64,000 nucleotides of DNA from Gymnorhina tibicen (taxonomy: Eukaryota; Chordata; Aves; Passeriformes; Artamidae). Below are positions 33,415 through 41,434 of the stretch, piece after piece (within the stretch, counting starts at the first letter, position 1; each line of letters opens with the position of its first letter). The notes beneath the pieces were generated by a model that ran no database searches, was not told the origin of the DNA, and worked only from the letters and a program-made list of their open reading frames with translations. The stretch lies in contig VXAZ01003262.1 in assembly GCA_013399875.1 (NCBI GenBank), positions 38,196-102,195 on the forward strand. The letters run 5' to 3'. Both the position numbers and the translations under genes were made by a program.

Positions 33415-33645
33415 CAGTGAAATGGTTTTTGTATAACTATCTGGGTACCTGGTGTTTGTCTAAGTTCTGTTTATGCTGCACTGGAGAAATGTTATTGAAA
33501 TGGGTGTTGTAAGACCTTAGCCAATCACCCTAGGGGGTGGGTGATCACTGACCAATCAACTTATGTAATTACACATATAAGTGCAGATTAATTTAATTAA
33601 ATACGACACTTTCTTGCTGGATACGAGTGGTTTCATTTCTTCATC
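33415..33645 (+). mobile_element. Possible short LTR-like element
   Basis: The order of signals resembles an LTR: two CCAAT motifs ('agccaatcac', 'gaccaatcaa'), a TATA-like 'catataag' about 35 bp later, an ATTAAA signal and a short trailing part ending 'tttcttca'. No target duplication could be found, so the boundaries and the call are tentative. Confidence 0.3.
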
Positions 33646-35376
33646 CCTGGTAAGCAGCCACAGGCAAGTTCTCCCAGAGAAACACTGACAGAAGCCAATA
33701 AAAGATGTGGCTGGCACAGCATTCCTCTGGATGAAGGCATACAGAGTACATACCATTCTTTGTTCATTAACCATGTAATAGAAAAACTCAGGTTTCCTTG
33801 CCTGTTGAAAGTAAACCATTTCATTACTTACAGATTTATGATTCCTTTTTAAAAAGAAATTACTTCACATCTGCCTCAAACAGCAAAAGTTCCTATAAGT
33901 CAGTCTTTAATGCTTCCCTCTTCTAGGGAGGTCACTTTAGCAGAGAGCAGTTCCAACATCAAAGTTCAGTGCATGCCACTCTAACAACCAAAAATCAAAC
34001 TGCTAAATCATCTTCTGTGTTCAGAACCTATTTTTTTTTAGCATTTGTAGCAGCTTCTATTTTATCAGCTTGGTATTGACAGAAACACACCTCTTCCATC
34101 TCAGCAATTGATAAAGTCAAAACTGGTTTCACTGAATATTTACAGAAAGAGTAGGTAACAATTTCTGGTGTGACTACATATACATCTAGCTCTTAAAATG
34201 GATGCAACTAAAGTAAGCTGCAGCAGTGCCTGAAGTACAGGAAGAAAAAATACCACTTCCTTTATCAAATGCATTAACATACAACCATTTGGTGGTTTGT
34301 TTCGGTTTAGGTTGTTTGGAGCTTTTTAATTTTTTTTTTTTTTTTACAGGAGACATCTTGAAGGCTGGGTGACATCTCCTTCACCGTTAAGGGCTGATTT
34401 TTTCACACCTGCCCACTTGACTAGGTATGAAAAGAAGCAACACTTAAATCGTAGCCAGGGATTGAAAAGGAGAAGTAAGGACCAAGCAAGCAAAGGATCT
34501 GAAGAAGGGGATGTCTCAGTCTCACAAGCCTTTTTCAGTCCCAAAGCTGACAACATGGAAAGCATTGTATTTCACTCAAGGCATGAAGCACCATCTCCTC
34601 CACTCACACGTTAGCTACCAGAGTTCTTCTGGTATTCTTAACAGAGCTGTTCCTTTGATGAAAAATTGTATCTATCTACCAACTACACAGGAATGAACAA
34701 CAGTACATATCCAATCAAAACACTGATTTCTTATGTAAATCAAACCATTTGGGGAAGAAAACACAATTTTGCTTTTTACATTCTATTTTTTTTTTCATAA
34801 GACATAAGACAAACAACAGCAAAATATCTTACTATCTGTAAGTAGATAGCTTTTCACTTCTAAAGTACTCCAGTAAATGACACTTCTTTTTCTGTGGGGT
34901 GGGGATGGCTTTGATGGGTTTTTGTTTTGTTGGTTGTTTGGTTGGTTTTGTTTGGGGTTTTTTTGGTTGGTTAGCTGGTTGATTGGTTGGTCGGTTGGTT
35001 TGGTGGAACACAGGCAATGACAGAATGAATAGCATATCACCTCAAAGGGGGAAAATGTATTTAGTCAATTATTCTTTTAAAATATTCAAGTTAGTAACAT
35101 TCTGAATATTGTGTAAATTTGTTTTATGTTACTGCAATAGGCACTGAGGTACTAGCTTTTTCCTAGCAGGTAAAGAGATTAAGAAGGCTAGGGAAACAAT
35201 ATCGTGAAATGTAGCACTTTCATAACTAGACAACATAAAATACTTGATGATTGACTGTCAGATAGTAGCAAGATTTTGTTAAAAACAAAAGGAAAACTTA
35301 CTGTTTTTCCCTCATACATGGAAGCTCTTTATTATTTATAGTTCATGAGGGGAAGTTCATGAAGGGTATTGCTGGA
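33646..35376. other. Intergenic DNA with a TTGG-rich tract
   Basis: No gene recognised. A degenerate (TTGG)n-like simple repeat lies at about 34915-35000, with a poly-T run before it at 34330-34345. Confidence 0.6.
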
Positions 35377-35921
35377 TGTTATAAGTAGGGAACTGGCTTT
35401 CCTATGTTGGTGAGTTTGTTGATTGTGCATTGATGAGTTAGTAGGTTAATGAGTCCATTGTACTCTGAGTGGTGTTTTATGTGAAGTAAGTAATTGTACA
35501 AGTTAATGAATGCCCTTGTGTAAAGTTTGTATTTATGATTAGAAGCTGGACATAGAAGTTTCGGGACATGATGTAAAAAGGGGTGCGGGTGGTAACCACA
35601 TTGGCAAAGGGGGGAAGACAGAGGACCCCACTGGACAATTGCATGCCAGTGAAGAAGATCCCTGGACCAGAACCAGCCAATCTGAACACCGTGAGGGGGT
35701 GGGGCAAGGGAGGAGCCGGGCTTGGCTCCGGGGTATAAAAAATATCTCCCTAGCCCAGTGGGCGTGCTTCTGGGCATCCCTGACTCTGGGTTAAGCAACC
35801 AGCGCTGTTTCCTTTGTTTTGTAGCTCAGCAGTTCACTAACTATGGTCTCTTATTGTCTATAATTTGTTTTTCATTAATAAAAACCTTGTTAAAAGTTAA
35901 TTGGTGAAGGAATTCATTACA
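35377..35921 (+). mobile_element. Solo LTR with 5-bp target duplication
   Basis: The element starts TGTTATAAG and ends ATTCATTACA. Identical 5-bp duplications CTGGA flank it at 35372-35376 and 35922-35926. A TATA box (35734-35740) and AATAAA (35877-35882) are placed as in an LTR promoter and 3' end. No internal retroviral genes are present. The 5-bp duplication suggests an ERVL- or ERV1-type parent. The family name cannot be assigned from sequence alone. Confidence 0.88.
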
Positions 35922-36099
35922 CTGGACAAAATGTTGAAGCAAGTGCTTCATTTCTCTAACCAAAGGTATGTAGTTTCAGGATGATTTAACTGTACTTTCA
36001 CAGCTGTACTTCTGCATTTTAAGTAATTAAATACTAAAAGGTAGTTTTAAAAAAATCTTTATTGACAAGTAAGTGTGGGTTTGATCCTTGCTGCCTTTG

Positions 36100-36655
36100 T
36101 TTCAGTTTGTTTTATGGGCAACACCTATTTTGCAGTGAGGCTGGAAAGCATCAACTGATAGGGGCAAAACCCCAATCAAATTTTGCAGTGGAAAGGGACC
36201 TGTGGATGCTGGTGACAGCAGCTGAACATGAGCCAGCAGTGCCCAGGTGGCCAAGAAAGCCAATGGCACCTGGCCTGGCTCAGCAACAGTGTGGCCAGCA
36301 GGGCCAGGGCAGGGATTGTCCCCCTGTACTGGGCACTCATGAGGGCACACCTCACATCCTGCTCTGGGCCCTGCAATTCAGGGAAGATATTGAGGGGCTG
36401 GGGTGAGTCCAGAGAAGGGAATGGAGCTGGGGAAGGGTCTGGAGCACAAGTCCTGTGAGGAGCAGCTGAGGGAGCTGGGGGTGTTCAGCCTGGAGAAAAG
36501 GAGGCTCAGGGGAGACCTTATCACTCTCCACAACTGCCTGACAGGAGGGTGTGTCCAGGTGGGGGTCTGCCTCTTCTCCCAGGCCATCAGCAACAGGAAG
36601 AGAGGAAACAGTCTCAAACTGTGCCATGGTAGGTTTGGGTTGGACATAATACTAG
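36100..36655 (+). mobile_element. CR1 LINE fragment, left part of an interrupted copy
   Basis: 'ggaaagggacctgtggatgc', 'gtgttcagcctggagaaaag' and 'aactgtgccatggtaggttt' are CR1 3'-region segments. The copy stops at the 'ggtttgggttggacat' position and resumes after an LTR-like insertion, at about 37408. Confidence 0.9.
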
Positions 36656-36700
36656 TACTAACCTAGTACTAGTATAACCTAGTACTTCACAAAATACTTC

Positions 36701-37404
36701 TGTAATAAGTGAATAAATGATAAATGTTGGCTTTCGCAAATACGGATTTAACATTCACTAGTGATAATGTATTATGCAAAATAGTCTTAAAGTAAAATAT
36801 AGTTAAGTAGGAATAAGGTTAGAATGTATTGTAACCTCGAAGTAGTTGTAATATGTTAGGAAACGTAGTAATAAGTACATTATAATAAATGTTTTTAAGT
36901 TGATAAGCCACAGAGCCGAAGAGCAAGACATGTTAGAGAGATAAAGGAGATAAACCACAAGCATCCCAGGAAGCGTGTTATCTCATAAAATTCACAGCTC
37001 CCCAAAGAAACTGTCATCTACACCGGAGGAGGATCTCTGCTCTCAACTCCGAGAGAATCCAGAGGATCTGAGAAGGCGCTGTGCTGGCGGGAGCGGGCAG
37101 AGATCAAGAGGGGGGAAGCTAAGGTAAGTGTAAATTTCCTTCTGAGCTTAATGAATATGTAACACTTAGAGAAGGTACTTAAGTTCTCAATANGGGAAGC
37201 TAAGTTAAGTGTAAATTTCCTTCTGAGCTTAATGAATATGTAACACTTAGAGAAGGTACTTAAGTTCTCAATAGAATGAATGAAGTTGCGCCTCTAGCAA
37301 TCAGCTAAGCGCGCAGCGCTGTCTTTTGTCTTTGTTGTACTAATAAATGTTCAATATTATACTGCTGAAATCTCAGCTTTCGAATTCGTTTATTTCACTT
37401 CACA
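36701..37404 (+). mobile_element. LTR-like insertion splitting a CR1 copy
   Basis: The two halves of a CR1 3' region are separated by about 0.75 kb of unrelated sequence. The inserted piece has related inverted ends (TGTAATAAGTGAATAAATGA and TCGTTTATTTCACTTCACA) and an AATAAA at 37342-37347, as expected for a solo LTR. I found no perfect target duplication. It also contains an assembly-duplicated 80-bp segment around a single N at 37193, so its true length is about 0.62 kb. Confidence 0.65.
37113..37273. repeat. 80-bp direct duplication around a single N (probable assembly artefact)
   Basis: Positions 37113-37192 and 37194-37273 are the same 80 bases, differing at one site (aaggtaagt versus aagttaagt), with exactly one N between them. 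This is the pattern of two overlapping contig ends joined without merging. Confidence 0.9.
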
Positions 37405-37407
37405 AAA

Positions 37408-37596
37408 CATTCTTTCAAATTGCTTCACAGAAGGGGTGGTCAGATACTGGAAGGGGCTGCCCGGGGAGGTGGTGGAGTCACCGTCCCTGGAGGTGTTCTA
37501 AGTAAAGACTGGACGTGCCACTCAATGCCATGGTCTGGTCGATGTGGCGGTGTTTGGTCATAGGCTGGACCCAGAGGTCTTTTCCAACCTGTAAAC
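37408..37596 (+). mobile_element. CR1 LINE fragment, right part of the interrupted copy
   Basis: 'ggaaggggctgcccggggag', 'gtcaccgtccctggaggtgt' and 'aggtcttttccaacctgtaa' form the very end of CR1. It continues in order the CR1 copy that stops at about 36655, in the same orientation. Confidence 0.9.
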
Positions 37597-37669
37597 TGAT
37601 TCCGTAAATTCTGTAAACACAATTTTCTCGCGNTGATTCCGTAAATTCTGTAACCACAATTTGCTCGCG
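37597..37669. repeat. 36-bp direct duplication around a single N (probable assembly artefact)
   Basis: Positions 37597-37632 and 37634-37669 are near-identical (tgattccgtaaattctgtaa...), separated by one N. It has the same form as the duplication at 37113-37273. Confidence 0.88.
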
Positions 37670-37729
37670 GACAAACAGGGCTCTGCAGACGCCACACGCG
37701 TCTATTATGAAAGCGCTTTCACGCCCACA

Positions 37730-38050
37730 CAACCCCAGAACTGCAATCCCAGCCGTCAGTGGGCGCAGGGTGGGGTGGGGGTGTCCTGGGCCGGGTGTCC
37801 GGGCGGGGTGGGGCGGCAGCGGCAGCGCCGGGCCCGCGGACCCCGCTCCCCCGGTGCCGGAGCCGAGGCCGCGGCCGCTNCCCGTAGCGGCGGGGTAGGG
37901 CACCTCCCCAAGCGGCGTGTGCGTTTGGGAGCATCAGACCCCTGGCCGCGGCTGGCCTTAACTTAATGGTGGAACCTGCGGTCTGACAGGATGACCGGCC
38001 TGTTTAAGTGCTGTGTTATTCAGCCGCTCTCGTAGGTGCCCCGAGGATGG
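37730..38050 (+). promoter_or_regulatory. RIMOC1: CpG-rich region, probable RIMOC1 promoter
   Basis: A GC-rich block with many CpGs and a single N at 37880 sits just before the first readable RIMOC1 exon. The N may hide a larger gap that holds coding exon 1. No start codon with the expected N-terminal protein sequence is visible here. Confidence 0.6.
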
Positions 38051-38134
38051 ATAAAGCCACGTGGAAAAGGAGAGTGAGTAAGGCTCCTGCTGAGTGCTCG
38101 TCAGCGCTAAGCGAGCATTGTGTTCTTCCCTCAG

Positions 38135-38235
38135 ATTCCTTCTTAGCGAAAGGCTTCGCTACTTTGGACAAGTTGAAGGACCTCTGCAACGAAGGGAAAG
38201 AACATCCCTCCACGCTTTTTCAGCTCTATACCCAG
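38135..38235 (+). CDS. RIMOC1: RIMOC1 exon 2
   Basis: The acceptor is TTCTTCCCTCAG and the donor GTACTT. It reads DSFLAKGFATLDKLKDLCNE and ends LYTQ; the first base of the D codon must come from the missing exon. An open frame runs on upstream of the acceptor but has no homology. Confidence 0.9.
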
Positions 38236-41126
38236 GTACTTGAATATGGACATCAAATTGCCTTTCAAGAAAGTCTGTGTAGAGTGTGGGAGAGGGTTTG
38301 GTGTAAAAAAAGAGGGTGGAGCAGAAAGGCATATCTGTTTCTTGAACTGTGTGGTGAGCATCTGTGAAGCACAGGGCTGCTTTTGACTTGGATAACTTGG
38401 AGTCGATAATAATTGTGCTGTTCCTTTAGGGACAGAAGGGGGTTTGGCTTTGCCAGTCCTTCAATACTTTTAATTTGCACCTTTTGTAAACTAAATGTTA
38501 AAAAATACCTTAAAATTGTAATGTGTTATAAACTAACGAGCTTTCTAAGTTACAACACACCACGATTTGATTAGTTTGACGGTAGCATTTCTACTTTGTA
38601 TATGTTCTTGTTTTCATAGGCTGTTCTAGACATTACATATTTTGAGGAAAACCAGCTTGTGGATGAAGATTTTCCAGAAGAATCTTCCCTGCAAAAACTT
38701 AGAGAACTTATTTATATTCTTTCAGAACCAGAAGACCTAGTGAGGGAATGCAGCATAAATGAAGAAGTGAGTAGCCAGAGGGCAAATTATTTCATTATTT
38801 AAAAATAAAAAATCTGAAATGGAATAGTGTTATTTGTATTTTTGGTGGGCAGAATTTAAGGTATTTTGAAACAGTTTCAAGCCTTTCTGGTATTTAAGTA
38901 GTGATTCCTGAAAATATTATTTCAAATATGTTGTGTGCTCAGAATTTCTCTTGCTAAAATCTTATGATTCCACAGGCAGTTAATGATGATTCCATTTCAC
39001 CTACAATGGTAGGTTAGGCTGGGTTTGTCTCTCTGAGTGTTGCTATCAAGCACAGCCCCTAAAGTAAGAGATTTACACACTGTTTGCATATGTGACAGTG
39101 CATATGAGTAATTCAGGTGGTTTATTTTTGTCTTAGACCAGTTTGTTGGCTTTTATTTCAGCCCATCAGCATCCTTGGTGCAGAGTTGTTAGAATGTCTT
39201 TACTGGAGAAAAGGAGCCCTGCTTTACATGTATTGCCATACAGCAAAAGAAAGGAGTGAATGGCTACAGGAAAACATTGCCACGTTTAAAAAGGTAAAGA
39301 AGATGAAAATGTTCTATGAGCTTGTGAGTACAGCTTTAAAGTTTGACTCTTCACTTTTAAAAGATGGCTGGGTTTTTTGTTTTGGTTTGGTTTTTTTCTC
39401 TAGTTAGGATTTTGGGGACTTCATGGAAACAAGTATTTCTGCCTATCATTAATTTAACCAGAACTTATTTTTTCCTCAATTTTTTAACCGTACTCAGTGT
39501 CTTAATGATGGAGTTCATTACTTGATGAAGATGCTTAGCTTTAGATGCCCTCTTCAGCTAGATGAAGATGTCTCACTTCAAGATAAAGACACAGCTAGAT
39601 TACTCAGCGAAGGTAAAAAAACAAATCCAAAAAACCCCACAACCCACTCCTCTTAGTAACTGCTTTATGCAGTGCTTTTCTGTGTGTTTTTATTGTTTGA
39701 CTTAATTTGTATTCAAGACCTGACACTTTTATAACAAGAAGATAATAAATGAGGCAAATAAGCAGGCAACAGTGCTACCCCCTTTTTTCTTTTTTTGACT
39801 CATGAATTTTAGGAGGTGTCAGTGCTCATTTTCCCGGTGTTTATGAGTGCACTGGAGGGAGGTGAACTGAGGCAATGAGTGTTGGATGCCCAGCAGTGTT
39901 GTACGCTGGCACTGTTTACACACAGTATTTTATAACCATCCAGTTCACAACTGACAGATGTTTGAGGCACAAATATGACTGCAGAGGGTGCCAGAGGTTC
40001 ACGTATTGGTCTTCCGTTTTAGCACTAGGGCAGCACAGATATAAACACAATTACGGACTTCATGCAGGTACAAACTATATGCAGAATTGGTTAGGTTTGG
40101 CAAATTATCTCTGTCACCATTGTATTTAGCTTTGCGTAGGTTTCATTCCCATTGAGCATTTACAGGAGGATCTTAGGATGCATCAGTGTGATGCAGGTAG
40201 GGTGACGCAGCAGGAGGGGATTTGTGAGACAGAACAGCTGGTGCTGAGGACACAGTGTCCATGCTGAGCACACTCAAAACTCTGACTGTAGTGGAATGGA
40301 GCATCTTCTTGCTTAATTTCATCTGAAAGTGCCGTTGCTCCTATATAGCTCCATAATGCAAACCCAAGTTGTGGATTTATTTAGCAGGATTTTTCTTTTT
40401 GTGAAAGACACACATGGGCCTTTCAATTCAAATACTAAAGCTGCTGCTGGTTAAGCTGAGTTAAGATTACCTCAAACAATATCTTTTAGGTTTAAATTGT
40501 GGGAGGCACAGAAATATTCTAAAGCAAATATGTACAGTCATGCGTGTGCTAAACAGGCTGTAATGAAATACTGAAATTCTATGAGATAAATAGGCAAACA
40601 AAATTTTAGAAATAATATTTATATGGCAATCTTAAAAAGATTTTAACATTATGGAGGGCCAAACTGGACAGAGAAATGAGCATGGTCTTGATCCAGGTTT
40701 TCTTCTGGGTGTTATATATTTATATAATTACACTGTCTTTTTGGAAATCTTTTTCCTCAGGGTTACTGAAAGTTAACAAGCTGTGTACTTGCTTATAGCA
40801 GAACAATAAAGTACTTGATCTAAATTGTTTTTGCAGGTATATTTAGTGACACTCACTTACTGGCAATGATGTACAGTGGAGAAATGTGCTACTGGGGACT
40901 GAAACACTGTGGAGAAGGGAAACAGGAAAGCCTTGAGTCAATAGATCCTGTGTCTAACGGTGACCTGGGCAGCAGATCACAGAGCATATCGATGGATTTC
41001 CAAGAAACAGGGAGAAACATGTTAACAAAGTATGTGGCCGTATGTGAGGGACCTTTAAAAGGTCAAGGGTGGAACACAACAACTGCAAAACAAATGCTGC
41101 ATTACTTTGTGAAATCCCACAACTAA
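38135..41126 (+). CDS. RIMOC1: RIMOC1 (C5orf51), RAB7A-interacting MON1-CCZ1 complex subunit 1 (first exon missing)
   Basis: RIMOC1 binds RAB7A and is part of the MON1-CCZ1 exchange-factor complex that activates RAB7A on late endosomes and during mitophagy. Five exons splice in phase: 38135-38235, 38620-38766, 39162-39293, 39498-39612 and 40837-41126, giving 261 residues and a TAA stop. Stretches such as YFEENQLVDEDFPEESS, RKGALLYMYCH, LLAMMYSGEMCYWG and CEGPLKGQGWNTT match my recollection of human C5orf51 closely. The first readable exon enters one base into a codon, so an upstream exon of roughly 30 codons must exist; it is not visible. The nearby ATG at 38047 followed by GTGAGT is in the wrong phase to be that exon. 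FBXO4 starts only 277 bp after the stop codon. Confidence 0.95.
38620..38766 (+). CDS. RIMOC1: RIMOC1 exon 3
   Basis: 49 codons, from AVLDITYFEENQLVDEDFPE to RECSINEE. The acceptor is TTTTCATAG and the donor GTGAGT. Both ends are in phase 0. Confidence 0.95.
39162..39293 (+). CDS. RIMOC1: RIMOC1 exon 4
   Basis: 44 codons including GAELLECLYWRKGALLYMYC and ending ATFKK. The acceptor is TTTTATTTCAG and the donor GTAAAG. Both ends are in phase 0. Confidence 0.95.
39498..39612 (+). CDS. RIMOC1: RIMOC1 exon 5
   Basis: It reads CLNDGVHYLMKMLSFRCPLQ through DTARLLSE and ends one base into a glycine codon. The acceptor is CGTACTCAG and the donor GTAAAA. Confidence 0.95.
39613..40836. other. RIMOC1 intron 5
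   Basis: Intronic sequence of 1.2 kb. No recognised element. The 84-codon frame near 39875 has no homology. Confidence 0.65.
40837..41126 (+). CDS. RIMOC1: RIMOC1 exon 6 (last coding exon)
   Basis: The acceptor is TTTTTGCAG. It reads GIFSDTHLLAMMYSGEMCYW and continues to YFVKSHN and a TAA stop. A variable middle part is followed by the conserved YVAVCEGPLKGQGWNTT block. Confidence 0.96.
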
Positions 41127-41250
41127 GATCCACTGCGTTGTCTGCGCCAGAAGAAAACTTGTGACATAAGAGCACACACAAGGAGGTTGTCTCTGCTTCA
41201 GCGTCTTACTTCCTTTTTCTTTTTCCAACCAAAATGTATACTTCTGTTGC

Positions 41251-41256
41251 ATTAAA
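41251..41256 (+). terminator. RIMOC1: Candidate RIMOC1 polyadenylation signal (ATTAAA)
   Basis: ATTAAA sits 125 bp after the RIMOC1 stop codon and about 150 bp before the FBXO4 ATG. It is the only good hexamer I see between the two coding regions, so the RIMOC1 3' UTR probably ends at or near the FBXO4 promoter. Confidence 0.5.
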
Positions 41257-41329
41257 AACGCGCATTCAAAGGGCTCCTGGACTCCAGGTCCAAAGTGTAA
41301 CGCAGTACTGGGGCGTGGGTGCGGCAGCC

Positions 41330-41434
41330 AGCCCTTGGCCCGCAGTCCCGGCGCTCGCGGTGGCGGAGCGTGCGCGGCGCGGTGCCGGGCGGGGGCGGCG
41401 CCATGGCGGGAGCGGAGCAGCGCGGCGCCGGCCT
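41330..41434 (+). promoter_or_regulatory. FBXO4: GC-rich FBXO4 promoter / first exon
   Basis: A short CpG-rich block (cgctcgcggtggcggagcgt and onward) leads into the FBXO4 start codon with a good Kozak context, GCGCCATGG. No TATA box is seen, as expected for a housekeeping-type promoter. Confidence 0.65.
41403..41434 (+). CDS. FBXO4: FBXO4 exon 1, first 32 bases only
   Basis: ATG in a strong Kozak context opens MAGAEQRGAG, alignable with human MAGSEPRSGT. The exon then runs into N, and the donor site is not visible. Confidence 0.8.

Noticed and set aside
38047..38073. ATG plus 9 codons followed by GTGAGT, a tempting RIMOC1 exon 1
   Set aside because: It would end in phase 0, but the next exon needs phase 1, and the peptide does not resemble the known N terminus.
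38008..38367. 119-codon frame including RIMOC1 exon 2, starting at an upstream ATG
   Set aside because: It reads through the acceptor before 38135 and the donor after 38235; the extra residues have no similarity to RIMOC1. The open upstream part is treated as intron or 5' region.
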